From the NCBI GenBank assembly GCA_026545765.1, contig CM048839.1, positions 5,753,835 to 5,817,834 of the forward strand: 64,000 nt of DNA. Reading direction: 5' to 3'. This DNA comes from Plantago major (Eukaryota; Streptophyta; Magnoliopsida; Lamiales; Plantaginaceae). Made by a program: the position numbers and the translations under genes. Below the pieces are notes generated by a model. It was given only the letters and a program-made list of their open reading frames with translations. It was not told the DNA's origin and ran no database searches. Positions 11,660-25,012 of the stretch are shown here, piece by piece. How positions within the stretch are numbered: position 1 is the first letter of the stretch; each line of letters opens with the position of its first letter.

Positions 11660-13713
11660 TTCCTGTAAGCTGTAACAATTCCTAAATATCAGTAATTTAG
11701 TATAACTGATATTATCTAATTTGTATTCATCATATATACATTTGAGGAAGTGCACGACCCATTTGATGCCAACAGAAACGATAGTTTGTTTAATTGAAAA
11801 CTACATCAGTACTTTTACCTTCAATTCTTTCCAAAACTTTCAGCTGTGGTTTTTAGTTCAAGTGATAAGTTAGGTGACGGTAATTCCACCAAATTTTATG
11901 AATAAACTATTTACACCTACATCTGTAATTCTGATCAGTCCAAGAAAGTAAGAATAGAAATAATTAATTTGGTGAGGGCCTGTACATGTTGGGGAAGTAG
12001 GATGGATCTCAGCTAGCCCGTATACAAGAGAGAATGGGGCATACGGACAACTGAAAGCATTGATTATATGTACTTCAGGAATCAGGCTAAAAGACATAAA
12101 AATAGAGTGGTCAGCTAACCCACATCTCATGGTTTGGTTAGGAGTACCATTCATGGTGCATCAGATGTTAGTTGATGTAGGCTGTGAACAACTCAACTGG
12201 CTACTGAATGATAAATGTGAGTGATTTTGGTACCAATGATTATCATAGAACATGCATGTACAGTGTGATAATAAATGCTGAGCTGACATCCTGTGTTGCT
12301 TAGTAGTACTAGGGGCCAATGTGTTTGTTTCGGACATGTTTGTTTCAGTTGATGAGGACAGAGTTAAATCCACCATTGTGGCCCATACCACATTTTATTG
12401 CTTTTTTTGAGGGATGTGAGTTCTTTCAGCTAAGCCATTGAAACCTAAAGATGGCCCATTTTTAGTCTATTTAAGATGAAATATCAGTTGATTATTCTCC
12501 AAATGAACAGGTCACCAGATACTTGGCACTCTACAATCTCCACTACAACCAAAAATTATATTAGTTGGATTCATTGTCTTTGATACGTGCGACTTGTCTC
12601 GATATCCACCATTATCTATCAGTAGTCCTACTGTATCTTGAACAATGTTCTTTTTACACTAACACAATCCATCTCCTGTTTCTCTTTCTTTTTGTAGAAA
12701 TGTTCAGTTGCAGGTTTGAATTATTATAAAGAATATGCTTTGCATAAAAACCATTTCACTGATACTTGGGGAAAAATAGGGAATATGAGACTATAGATGG
12801 AATAAAGAGGTAGCTAGTGGTGAAACCAACTATACTCAAAAGTAGTGAGAATATCCACCCTTATATATGTGCCTTGTTATACTTGTGTGTATGTATATGT
12901 ACACATACAAGTTCTAGGACACAAACATTAGATTTTTCCTGGATTGGAACAAATTTAGCCTTTAGAGATTGAACCTAGTCATGGAGCTAGGTAGCTACTA
13001 ACCCAAACATAAATAGAGATGATAAAACATAAACTAAACATTTTACCAAATGAAGTAAAATATTAAGTGTCAATGATCCTGAGACCATAAATATGATTCT
13101 AAAATGTGTGTGTGTGTGTGTGTGTAACACACCTTAAATGTGTGTGTGTGTTGGCAGTGGGATGGGGGGCAGTTAATTGCTAATAAGCTCAAAACTTTGT
13201 AAGATCCTGCATAATCAATTTGCCCGAACCATCTAAGGTTTTCTGTTAAAGCTAAGACATTAAGCCTCTTAGCTGAACTTGATATCAAATGCATATGTGC
13301 ATAGATAGGAACCCTGCAAATTTTGATACACAGAGACATCCATGAGCAAATTTTTGTGTTGGGGTTGGTGGCTGATATACCTGTATTACAGACTTATAAC
13401 AAAGCTAAGAATTTGTGGAGCGAAGTTTATTATGTTCCAAAGTGCAAACAACATAATGTTAATCTAAGTCCTTTATTGCTATTAACCTTCAAGAATCGGC
13501 ACTGCATCATAAAAGAAAAGCTGGATTTTCATTTAGACAAGTGAAAAAATAAAAATACTTCTAATTAAGGAGACGAAACCATGCTATCATTCACTATAAT
13601 GGTGCTCTCCCCATAAAAATGTCTCTAAACTTTATTGGCATATGGCAGTGAAATCATGATCAAAAGTACAGTAAAAAGCTCCACATTGAGATAAAAGTAC
13701 CCAACTGTAACGA
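11660..13713. other. Intergenic spacer between TIP41-like and the C2H2 gene
   Basis: TIP41-like and the C2H2 gene converge here, so both 3'-UTRs fall in this stretch. No conserved coding sequence was seen. The only structured feature is a TG/GTGT simple repeat at about 13105-13152. Confidence 0.5.
13105..13152. repeat. TG dinucleotide microsatellite, interrupted
   Basis: Two runs of (TG)n are separated by TAACACACCTTAAA. Together they make a short imperfect inverted/direct simple repeat. No gene overlaps it. Confidence 0.9.
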
Positions 13714-14235
13714 CTACAGTTTGAGATTCAAGTCAGGCATGTTTGAAATCGATGATTGCTGCAGTTCTGGTAGTTGAGTATCCACTCGGAAACTTCCAGG
13801 CCACATTGATTCTGATGTTTTATATGGTGCACTTGGCGGCCATGCCATTCCGTATCGTGCGTTGGCTTCAGTGAATCGTGCTATAATCGCTGCTCCATCT
13901 CTGCCTGGTTTCTGTACAAGGGAGTGAGCCTGCACTCCGAGGGATCTCAGCATTGAAGTGTGCATAGGAAGTGCCATCATGGCCATCATCTTGTGTGACT
14001 GGTAATGTTTTGCAGCACCCCTTTCCCGTTTGTGAGCATTCTGATGCCCTCCCAATGCTTGTGAACTATAAAACTTCCGCATGCAGAAGTTGCATGAGAA
14101 GACCTTGGATGATGGCGGTCTTGATTTTGGCTCGGAGTCTTTCGGTTCTTCCGGTGAATTCCTTCCCAGGCTCAAATCCAACCATTCTCCCGGGTTTTCT
14201 GGTATTACTCTTTCACTGCTTTCTTCACTTTGCAT
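13714..14235 (-). CDS. C2H2 zinc-finger EAR-type repressor (ZFP1/3/4/7-like)
   Basis: This intronless gene encodes 173 residues. It has one plant-type C2H2 finger with the QALGGH signature ([21 protein letters not shown], about residues 48-68). There are two leucine-rich repression motifs: DLSLG near the N terminus (about 20-24) and DLNLKL at the extreme C terminus. Proteins of this layout in Arabidopsis (ZFP1, ZFP3, ZFP4, ZFP7, KNUCKLES relatives) are nuclear repressors working through TOPLESS-type corepressors. Several act in hormone responses or development; which one this matches cannot be decided here. Length and single-exon structure fit the family. The start is the first ATG; the upstream region (14236-14460) holds the likely 5'-UTR and promoter. 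Confidence 0.93.
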   Translation of the reverse strand: MQSEESSERVIPENPGEWLDLSLGRNSPEEPKDSEPKSRPPSSKVFSCNFCMRKFYSSQALGGHQNAHKRERGAAKHYQSHKMMAMMALPMHTSMLRSLGVQAHSLVQKPGRDGAAIIARFTEANARYGMAWPPSAPYKTSESMWPGSFRVDTQLPELQQSSISNMPDLNLKL

Positions 14236-17200
14236 CTCTTTAGTTTTGGTTGCTATAATTTCTTGAGTTATTGAAACTGGTGGTGTTGTGATCTTGAGGT
14301 AGTGAAGGTAAGAATATGGAAGTAGTGAAGGTACTTCACTGAATCCTTTTATTGATGAGTCTATCTATAGGAGATACTAGAAAGGGAATACATTGAGACA
14401 GAGAGAAGCTATGATTGATATTATTATTATAATAAAAAAGAATGATCATTTACATATATTCCTCTCCAGATATGTCTTTTCTCAATTATCTTCCCTGTAG
14501 TTTGAAATATTGCATTTAGCTACCTGATTAAGGGGCAGAAATGTAAGGTTCGGGGAAATTACTAGGGGCATGTGTAAATTATGTTAATATCAGGGTGTAA
14601 GTGTAACAATACAACAAAACTAGGGGCCTGGGTGTAGTTTCAAACTATAGGGGGTCTAGAGTTTATTCAACTGTAAGAAATCATAAATTTGTCTATTTCT
14701 GTCCCCACCAACTGCAGCTTGGTTTTCCCAAGTGGGAATGCTCACCTCATCTTTCATTGTTGCCCTGTCAAGTTTTAGATTCCCCACTATCATTCTTCTC
14801 CTTATCTGATGAAACCACATTCAACTTTGCCTTGCTTTTATTGGGTCAGTTAAAACTTAAACAAAGGTTGACAAATCCAAGAAAATTCCATCCCTGGTCA
14901 AATATATAAGTCTTATTATTTCTCAATCTTTTATATTGCCACCATATATTCTGATTATTTATGCCTTGATCGAGTTTTAGGATGCATAGTTTAATTCGAA
15001 GTGAATAGCTAATGGTTCTGCCGTTCTGTGAAATATGCTTCCGTTTATTTCGTATATGGGTCGTATAGAACCTAAATGAGGCTAATGAGCACTTGAGTTT
15101 TATCTAAAACTGAAAGTTCAACACCACCTTATCAGGCAACATTATTGTTTATGAAGTAAACTCAGTAAAGCAATCTATGACCTGGTGCTTCTCTATAGCC
15201 TTATCTGATCTTGGGTCATTATTCTAATCAGCTTTCAGCTGTTCTTTTTCCTGTTGTGTCAACTTGTGTGTAAATTTTTCGATTAATGGTGAACTGTCAA
15301 AGCTTTCAAGTCGGGTAGGTATGGCATTTAGTGAAAGATGGAACCCACCTTATAGAAGTGTTCCCCTATTAAATAATAAATTGAGTGAATGGTAAGATTT
15401 GATGCAGTATAGGATGTTAAATAAGTGGTTGCAGAATTTTGCTCATATTTTTAATGTGTTTTTGGTAGTATGCATAAAACCAAGATGTGGAGTCTAAACC
15501 ACATTATCATTTGATGTACTCGTGTCCTATTAACATAACTTATCGTGTGTCGCCTAGTAAGATTATGTACAGAAGTTGTGCCTGAAGCACGGATAATTAG
15601 TCGAGCTCTACATATTTTTATGCACCTCATCAGATTTGGAATATGGATACGCCAAAAGTACAGCTAGAAAATGCTTTCAGCTGATTTTTCCTTGGTTTAA
15701 TTAGTTTGTGGACTAATTAGACTTCTTCAAGACTTCAACATAGGAGTCAAGGCGGCAAAGAATGCCTGCCAATCCTTTCCCAGCCTTTTGCCATCCTGCC
15801 CCTTGAGCCATTAGTTTTTTTACCGTGTGATTTTCCAAAATCTTTTGTATCCCTGTTTCCGTATCATATCCATTTCCGTGCTTAAGTTATGAGGGAAATG
15901 GGATTTTGTAAGTCAGGTGGAATTCGGTCAAGGAGTTTTAGTAGGTGTTGAGATGTTTTCGAAAGAGTTCTTTTACGCCTTTGATTCCGTAACAAAAACT
16001 ATTTGACGAAGAACCAACTCTCAAGGCTTAATCGTAATCTAAAAGCCAAAGCCAGTCCCTTTCGGAAAAGCATGAATAATTACACACCAGTTAATAGCAT
16101 CACATGAGGATATAGGGAAGTGATTGAAAAGTCCTGTACAAGGTGGTGGGGTAAAGCAAACGAATTGTGCACTTGGCAATGCAATAATGGTGATAAAAAG
16201 TAATAAGGTTCAAAAGACATGAACCGAATCTTAACCAGTTTGGTTTGGGTTTTTTCTGGAAACAGGCGTATCTACGTAGGTGTCTTGATGTTGGTACTTC
16301 TTGGCCATGTAGTAGTGGGTATGGTACGTGTCTACAGTGAAAGTTGCCTGATGAATCCTCTGTACTTGTGATCTTAGTTTCTCTCAGAAGCCTACTTGAC
16401 TAAAAGTATTCTTTTTCCTCCACCGCTTTATGAGGTTTTCTGCTTTATTCTGCAGTGATTGTTACTGTTACATGCTTTTGGGGATTACCAAAAGCCCATG
16501 TTTTTCCCCACACTCCACTCAGAGTTATGGCTATCAAGTTGTGGAATGTCACTGCTAACACTTTTTTTTATTCTATGACGGTGCTTCATGGTATATCCGT
16601 CGGTTCATAAAATAAATGCCTGAGGTTGATCAATACTACTAAACGGATAACTTCAATGCTAACTGGAGTGAGTGAGATTCACCCTTAAATTAACTATGGA
16701 GTAATGTTCGATGATATGTTTTCATGTGGTGAACACTGGGCAATTTAGTTGATTAACTAAGATTATATATGCGGTGTTGTACATGGGTTTAGATTTTTGT
16801 GCCTACCACTCACGATTCATGTGGGTCTCATGTGCTACAGGTCGTGTGCAACATGAATACACCGTGGTAAACATAGTAGTGAGTAAAAGTAGCGAATGGG
16901 GGAGGAAATGCGGAAATATCAAATTATGTTTAATATATGGCAGTTAGTTTTAGAATAGAGATGAGGTAATAGAAAATAAGGTGGGATTAGCTGCTAGGTA
17001 TACAAATTGTGCTGCTTTTGAACCAACCATATATTATCCCTAAAATTCTTAATATCTCGTAGGATGCCATTGTTGGTCTCTGTCCATATAAGCAGATGCC
17101 AACTTGCCAAGTATTATTACCAGCAATCAACGACGTTGATTGGTGGTACAACAGATGATGATTGTTCTGCAAACGTGGTAACTCGCTCTTATCCCTTTGG

Positions 17201-19735
17201 CATGTGTAGTTTGACTGCTTCACTTTAATGGAAACTAAAAATGGTCCTCATTGAAAAGGGTGCAACAATCACAACTGTTGGAACGCAGTGTTCCACCCCG
17301 ACCATTTTGGCCGGCACTATTACTACATAATTGATCTTTGGGTGACATGCTACGCATCCCAGATATCAATACACTCCCTTGGTGCACCGAAAACTACATA
17401 GTACTCCGCGTCCTAAGATTAGTATAGAGCAAGCACTTGACTCTTGGGTTTTTATGGAGGGGTACCATACATAGTGTTATGAATCCCGTTAAGATTTTTG
17501 AAACTTTGTGGCGTTACATTCATCCATCTCAAATTGTGCAACGTGCTCTTCGCATCTTACCGAGACCAAACGTTCATCTTTGTGGTTTTCATCACACCTA
17601 AAATCTCGAACTTATAAAAGAGGTGTGAATTTAATACACTTGTATTAATTTATCTAACATCCCCCCTTACTCGTAGGCTCATTTCAACCTCTTAGAGGAG
17701 GTCAATGAGTGGATGAGTAGTACGAGAGGTTGTTATGCATGAAATAGTTTCATCAACTAAAAGCTCGAACAGATGTTATATCTTCAAGACTTTTAGATGA
17801 GATGTAATATCATGATAATCAAAATTTTCCCGGAAACACTCCATATTAAATTTTCAGTCAAATAATATTTGTAGAGAAGTTGAAACCGACCCTGAGTGCG
17901 TCGGGGATGGGAGTTCGATCTTTTAGATATATTAAATTCTAGGGGCGTATCATATTTTCGTCTTCTTCCTTTTTTAAATATTAATACATACAATTTCCCG
18001 AAGCTGAAGTTGGACATGAGAAATGAGGATAGTGACGTTGATTGATGGACTATGTGACTATATCGGCAAACTTTGAATTGTGGAGATTGAGTGACATATT
18101 CCCTTAATAAATGTGGCATAATCTTCCTTTTTAAATTAATACTCTTGTAAAACCAGTTTATACGACTAGTTTTACATTAACAAACTGTAAAATAATTTTA
18201 TTATCACCAACTGGTAGTCATAGTAGCTATGATTAAAGGGAAATCAGTTTTAAACATTCATGAAAATAGTTTTTTCTACAAGACTTGAAACACTACTCAT
18301 TGTGAAAATAGTTTTATACAAACACTTTATACTTATTTTTGAACATTTGTCGAACTAATTAACCTATTTTACCCAACATAAATGATAAAACTTGAATATT
18401 TGGAAAAAGTATTTTTAGTGCCAAAATGGGTCATTTAAGTGTAAAAGTAACATGTTTTATTATTTGTTATGTGTGAGATATTTTTCATTTTAATAATATA
18501 TGGAGTATAAAGTTTCATGAGACGTGTAAAAGTTGTAAACGTCATGAAGTTTGTGTGAAACTGATGGACTACTAAGAGTCCTCTGAGACGTTTTCAAACT
18601 CAAATGCATGCTTATTTGTTCTGGGACACCTCAGAAAACACACGTTGTCCGTTGAGTACTTATGTTGACACTACAATCCTTAAAATGACTTGGTGCAATA
18701 ATTTGATAGCCGCCAGGTGGAAACTGAAAAACACTAGTTTTCAAAAGCTCTTCAAATAATGATGCAGTAATGGAACATGTAACTACTCAAAGGAGATGAG
18801 ATGCTCCTTTCGTGAACTTGATCGGGTAACTTGGCTTTTCACAACGGATTCATTACGCAACATCACATCACTTTGTAGACATCAAATTCAAAACTTCACT
18901 TAACGTGGGCCTGAAATTTATGTGAATAGCTCGCTTATTAGATGACCACCAAGTTCAAAACACATCAATCTTCTCTTGACCACAAGCGATTCATGTCCTA
19001 TCAACTTACATGACAAAGGACTGATATTAACTTGCTGGGTAGTTTACTAAGGCACAGAAAAAAAACCAAGATTCTGTAGATCTAGAGAAGTACTGTATAT
19101 TTTGTTAAATATCAAGCACATAAATTGAACCAAGGCACATTAAAACTTAAAAGTATACTACTATTCGGATACTGAAGTCACACAAAAAGTAACACTCACT
19201 TTCTACATAGACAAAGACCCCCAAGTATATGTTAATTACAAATAAATAAGAACTGCGATACTCTCCGTTGTAAACTCACTTTTAGATCATGTTGTTAAAG
19301 TCAACATGGTCAACATTAAATCATATGAAATTACCAAATTATCCATCAAATTGCAAAAGATTAAAATAGCAAACAATTAAGAAACAAAAAATTGAAAAAT
19401 AAAATATGAACCTGGGCGGAACTGTAAAGCTCCGCACACTGGATGGAGCTATAAATTTTTAATCATGATCATACATCATCATCAAAGGTAAATGGGGTAT
19501 TAACTTTTGACAGAGGCCTGGTTTATCATTTCTGTCATTTAGTCATTTTTACCCTTTAGATGAACCAGATGGATCCATGTCCAGAACTAGGTCAAGTAAA
19601 TGAACTGGAGTTCTGCAGTTTAAGATGAGGCAGAATAAGCAGATGTCAGGATTACCTTGAATGGCAATATCCGATGAGCACAGGTAGAGTCCAATATACA
19701 GGTCAGACATGGCAGCGACTGCCAAATGAATGTTA
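14236..19735. other. Long non-coding spacer
   Basis: About 5.5 kb without a recognisable gene. Open frames are short and lack conserved motifs. The first 250 bases include the C2H2 promoter and 5'-UTR. A block at about 14520-14670 repeats phrases such as ACTAGGGGC and GGGTGTA and looks like an old transposon end. The segment 17270-17720 begins TGTTGGAACG and contains a CCCCCCTTACTCGTAGG run, and could be a decayed LTR, but no partner was found. Confidence 0.4.
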
Positions 19736-19978
19736 CTCCATCTGTTCTTATTTTTAAAGTTTACTTTTTACCATTTCAGGAGTTTTTTTTTTTTAAGTTT
19801 AAAGGAAACACACTCCCTACTTATTAATTTTTTAAACACTCTATTTCATACTTCATCTATTCTCTCACTTACTTTAATATTCTTCATCTTACTTTTTTAC
19901 CACTTGATATTTTATTTCATTTCCTTAAAATTTACACAAATCCAAAAGGTAAACATTGAAAAGAAAGAATGGAGGGAG
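19736..19978. mobile_element. Stowaway-type MITE
   Basis: A 243 bp A/T-rich element with ends CTCCATCTGTTCTT and AAGAATGGAGGGAG, flanked by TA dinucleotides. It has the same terminal consensus as the element at 6168 but is independently inserted. A long apparent open frame across 19730-20341 runs through it and is not a gene. Confidence 0.85.
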
Positions 19979-21623
19979 TACAACTTTAAGGTAAAATCAA
20001 TTGAATACTTGAATCCCGAGTCACGGCTACAAAAACATAAATGTCGCATGTTTTATTTCTTATTGAATAGTCCTTTTTTCCACATCGGAAAAGCTCCTCC
20101 AGGAAAACGCCTTCGGCCAATACCAGTATATCATGCACACCAGAGCAGCAAGTTCAAGTACCTGAAACAAGGTGAGATTCATGCAGTTATCAAGGATGTT
20201 CATGGTACACTAAGAAATGAAAGAGGGCGCGCACATTCAGGTATGCTGGACTCCAATACTGATATAACGTCTAAGAAAGTCAAATTAGGCTATGGCAAAT
20301 TACTTCTAGGAGCAGAAATTAGATGTGGGGTGGTCTTTTAAGCAATACAGTGATCTGAAGTGGGGATATTCTGAAGAGCATCGATGAGAAAGAAACAAAA
20401 GTTATAATGTCATGTGTTTGAGCAGAGTTCTAAGCAACCAGATTCCATTTTAACAGTAAAACATAGGAAGCACCAATACATGGGTACATAGAAGCCCCAA
20501 AGAACCGGATAAGGATATGCAAAAGAAGTTAAAGTCAGTTCTTAATACATAGATGTGATGAATAATAAACCAAGGTCATGTTTCTATATAACTAGGATAC
20601 CTCTTTTGATTATAGTTTCTATATATTCCTACGACTCTTTCTTTTCTACTTTCCATCCCTAATCAATTCAGAAAACCTCAGGACACTTGCTGAGTTGCTC
20701 ATAATAAACACGTTAGAGGTGGGATGGGCATTTCAAAATTGTTCAAATATACTGACAGAGGTGTCCCTTGCTTCATATGGTACAATATATAAACATGCAA
20801 ATGTAAGGTAACAAGTCACTGCAATGTTAGTGATAAAGGGCTCCAAATACTGAAATACATAAACCAGTGCAAGAGATATATTACTTCGCAATCACAACAA
20901 TGCTTTATTTGAGTACTACCATATTACAGATGAATAAACACAACACAGTAGTGTTTATGAAAAGACATAAGCAACAGTCTATCATTATGCACATTAAAAA
21001 GATGCAAGGAACAAAGTCTAGTGTACCTATTGGATATATGCAGATGAAAGGACATAAGAAACACAGCAAGTGTTTTCCACTTTTGTTCTTAGTTAGTGTC
21101 CATTAGTACTGGTAAAAGATACTCATTACTTGGTCAAATTCGGCCCAGTTTCTCCAACTCCAACAGACACGACTACACACTTTTCTCATATACTCTTCCC
21201 AAATATATATTACCCGCCACAAAAGATGTGTTTTGACCTTTATAACCTGAAAATCCCTGCTCTATCTAGTATAGACATTCTCATCTTGTATCATTACTTT
21301 TTCAAAATCCAAACGAAAGAAATATGAATAATGTTGATTTAAACAAGCAGATCCTCAGAAGACCTTACCAGTAAACAGGCCATGCCAAACTGATTTGTTT
21401 AATTGTTCCAAACATATTTCAATTCTATGATGTAGCTTTTAGACGTACTTCTTCGGAAACAAATTTAGCAATAGCTTGGTTAAGTAATTATAAAGCTCAA
21501 ATTTCTCAAACACAGTTCCACTTTAGTTTGTAACCTCTAAATTATCACTTCATCTTCTCTTCACGCAACATCGATGATTTAAAAATATCAGTGCTAATTC
21601 GAACTGCAGATTAAAGGGAAAAA
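19979..21623. other. Non-coding spacer downstream of the NFD6-like gene
   Basis: No conserved coding sequence was recognised on either strand. The part next to 21624 probably includes the 3'-UTR of the NFD6-like gene on the minus strand. Confidence 0.4.
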
Positions 21624-23932
21624 TTAACATACAATGCATGAGGGTCCTGCCTTTGAGTGTTTGGAAGCGCTGCTGACATCACCCATCTTTTCCACCTATC
21701 AATCCCAGCAACCCCAACGTTTTCTTATCAACCAATTTCGACAAATCAAATAGACTTCCATTGCTTCCTCTCAATTTATATAGCACATGCCAATATAGCT
21801 ATCAAGTAGTTAGAAGACAGATAAAGTATAACCAAAAGAAAGAAAAAAAAAACACAATTAGCCAGTTTATTTACGAGCAATATCACCATGATATCTATCC
21901 TAATAACAAGAACCAGACTCACTAAGAAAACATTAGCGATCCTGACAAGAACGGCAGATACCATTGTACAGCTCGCAGCATGCTCGTGCACTGACAGCTA
22001 GGTGAGAGGTCAGCAATCCCCCAACTGCTGCACTATGAAGAGGCAGTAGTGACTGAGTGCAGCCAAGTTCCCCCAAAGTCTGTATTGTAAAAGTTCATTG
22101 AGTTTGTGACGAACCAAAGAACAGTGGTTTTAAAAAACTTTACTCCGTGATTTACACAAATATATATAAATAAATAATAAAATAAAATATACCAAAGCAT
22201 TTTGTTTCAACACAAGTAATCCTAAAGGGCCAAACCCCATGCGCCAAGTAGGAATAGGTAATAATGCAAATAACAATATTATTGGAGGAACAGTAAACTT
22301 CTATCACACAGTGGTGCCACAATATAACAGCTAAAAACATCCCTCAAATGTTCTCTTTTAACCTTGCAGGCTATTCTGTAGCTCACTCTATACACTGAAA
22401 TTATCTCCAAGCTTCAACTTCTATACTACTTAGAGTTAAATGCATAACACCCCCTGAGTTATTAATAATGTGCGCGAAACCCCCTGAGTTAACGAATTAG
22501 TACCAAACCCCCTTGAGTTATTAAAACTGGGCACAAAACCCCCCACCCTTTATTTTTGAAGTGTGTGAGGTACACTCTCATTAGGGACGACTATATATGT
22601 TTGTTTATGTTATCTTACGCCAAATTAATGCAGCCAAAAAAGAAAAAAGACCATAGTTATTAAAAATATGCGCAAAATCCCATTGAATTCTTATAAAGTC
22701 ATTGTAATACCCTTTTACATGAATACTAAATATACATGATGAATTCGTATCGTGTGCAGTTTGACTCGTTAGTCCAAATTTTCGAAAATATTAAAATTAA
22801 TTAAATTTGAGCTATTAAAAATAGTGAAACTCTACTTTTTTCCTGGTTAATGAACAACAAAAATCGATCACAAACTACTGGTTATATAGCACTGAAATAT
22901 ATAAATAACAACCATAGATAACACTAATTAAAATTGTCACTACATATCAACAACATATACCAATTCAATATTAGTCATGTAAACGGAAAAAAGTGAAGGC
23001 AAAAGATAATAAACTGAAACTATGAATGTCCAGTTCAGTTAATTTGGAGTAAGAAAACCTAAAAGAACATCGATTGTCACACCTAACACGAGCACGCCGT
23101 AAAAAAAAGGCTAGGGGGGTTCCACGCACATTTTTAATAACTCAGGAACTAGGGTTTCGTGCACATTTTTCATAACTCAGGGACTAGGGTTTCGCGCACA
23201 TTTGCAACAGATACTACATTAGACTGAAAACAGTTTCCAATATAATACAGCCTATCCACAGGAAAATTCATTAAATCGAGTTTATTTGGAACAGATGCTC
23301 TACATTGATTAGATTACAGCACTTACTGAAGGTATCCACTATATCTACAAGATGCTCCATTAGATTGGATTTATTTGCAATAGATACTACAGAGATATAC
23401 ACTACAATCCTCTCCAAACTTGAAGAATAAAATAAGGTATTGGCATCCACGACAAGATTCACCAGACTGAGCTTATCTGCAACAGACTACAACACTTCCC
23501 GAAATTGCCAATAACATAAGCTATCCATGTCGATATCACAATGAAAGCTGAAAGCGGCGAATAATGGAAATAAAAAAAGCTCCAAATCAATCAGATTACA
23601 TTGATGGTTTCATACTGCATTCCTTTTAGCAAAACTAGAAATGACAGAGATAGGACAAAGTAGTACTACTACATGCGATTGACTGATGCATTAGAAACAC
23701 TAGAACATAATCTCTATCTGTAATTGAGAGAAGAAAGCATGACTGCATGATTGTAAGGTGCAGTTGAATATGGAATCATACCTTGGATTTGAGAAGGAGA
23801 AGCGTTGAGTGTGGGCGGTGGAGAATTGAGGAGGACGAAGGCGGCCAGGGGCGGAGAGCGACGGCGATGATCGGAAGGCGGAAGCGCGTGCGGTGGACGT
23901 GAGAGATCTGGAAACTGAATTGAGGAGGACAT
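21624..23932 (-). CDS. Probable NFD6-like small organelle-targeted protein; frame problem
   Basis: Three minus-strand pieces are proposed: exon 1 at 23782-23932, exon 2 at 21962-22079, exon 3 at 21624-21646. Exon 2 encodes LGELGCTQSLLPLHSA followed by LLTSHLA, a strong match by memory to the core of plant NUCLEAR FUSION DEFECTIVE 6-like proteins (mitochondrial, about 90-110 residues). Exon 3 would add a short tail ending TAA in the correct phase. Exon 1 in its +2 frame reads as a mitochondrial presequence (SVSRSLTSTARASAFRSS), rich in Ser, Arg and Ala. That frame has no ATG and ends in phase 2, while exon 2 needs phase 0. The only ATG (23932) opens another frame. So there is an unseen middle exon, a non-AUG start, or one or two small indels making this a pseudogene. 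Transposon debris fills the large intron. Confidence 0.5.
22430..23210. mobile_element. Short inverted-repeat transposon relic in the NFD6-like intron
   Basis: The left end carries three tandem versions of CCCCCTGAGTTA plus GTGCGCGAAACC (22450-22550). The right end carries the reverse complement, also repeated (23115-23205, with AACTCAGG and GGGTTTCGCGCAC). The interior is A/T-rich and non-coding. The element is about 0.78 kb. Flanks ATACTACTTAGA and ATACTACATTAGA are a possible imperfect target duplication, but a local repeat in that area uses the same words, so this is uncertain. Confidence 0.65.
23195..23500. repeat. Degenerate ~95 bp tandem repeat
   Basis: The phrase TTTATTTGCAACAGATACTAC, in variant forms, recurs near 23205, 23280, 23370 and 23475, preceded by a CATTAGA/ACCAGACTGA-like word. 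It is non-coding and lies in the intron of the NFD6-like gene. Confidence 0.6.
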
Positions 23933-25012
23933 TGTAGATGCTTTGCTTAGCTTAGCTGTGGACTGTGGAAATGAAATGAGTGAGGGTATTGGGTGTTTTT
24001 GAGAAGAGATGAGCAGGAAGAGAACGGACCTAGTATATGGGTGTGGTTGGTTTTGTTAGTAGTGCCGCATGATCTTTTAAATGTTTTACCCTCGTCAGAT
24101 CTGATATATATTCCAGACCGCATAATATACATAAAGATCATACTACTAAATCGCGACATACCAGAGACCACCCAGTTGACTTTTTTTTTTTTTAATTACT
24201 ATAATAACGTTACATATTTCATATATATGTCAACGATATGAAAGAGCGGGTGTTGAATGTGGACATCTGGTCGGGTTTATATGATCCTTCCCAATTAACT
24301 ACTTGAATATTTGGTATTTTTGTTTTTTGTTTATTTTCGTTATTCATTTTTTGTTTTTTTAAAATAGCTGGATACATGGTATGATAGGTTACATTGAGGT
24401 ATTATGCAAGTCACAACATAGTTCTTGTCGTTTATTACGATATTTAAATTGTTACTGCGTGATACATTCGGTTACGTAATAGTTTTATGTTTTTATAGTT
24501 ATTTCGAAAAATACATCACTTTTGGTATTATCATTTTCTCAAAGTTTTTGTAACTCAAAACATCTCGTTTAAGATTATGAACGAAAACTAAATTGTACAT
24601 TATCCTAACATGTAAATTTACTATCTTAAACTTTTCCTAATAAACTACGAAGTGTGTAGGAAAATTATATTGTAAGGGTGCTCACTATAATCATAATTTA
24701 CATTTATTCTGATGTGTGGTATTATCACCAGTGCGCAGGTCTAATAAACCTATAATGTAACTTTTGGCCTGAATCCATTCTTCCTGCACAACATATTGCA
24801 GTGAAATAACTACATTCACATTAGCCTCTACAAATTTGATCAGCAAGTCATCAGCATACATGCACTATACAAGAAAGCTCCTAAACTACATAATTGGATC
24901 ATCCTGTCAAAAGAATCTAGACCTTGTTTCCGGCAAAAACCATCAACTTGAAGGTGTTGATGCAACGAGCAAGCAAAAGAGACGGAGTTATCTCTATATT
25001 CATCAGTTTCTA
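23933..25012. other. Intergenic spacer and NFD6-like promoter
   Basis: The first few hundred bases are the likely promoter of the minus-strand NFD6-like gene. The rest is A/T-rich and has no recognisable gene. The segment 24780-25012 is the probable 3'-UTR of the GRF gene, because its sequence AGCTCCTAAAC also occurs downstream of the broken paralogue at about 35530. Confidence 0.45.

Noticed and set aside
17270-17720. Possible solo LTR starting TGTTGGAACG
   Set aside because: No matching end, no target duplication and no second copy were found, so it was left as spacer.
19730-20341. 203-codon plus-strand open frame
   Set aside because: Its first third runs through a Stowaway MITE and the rest has no conserved feature, so the frame is accidental.
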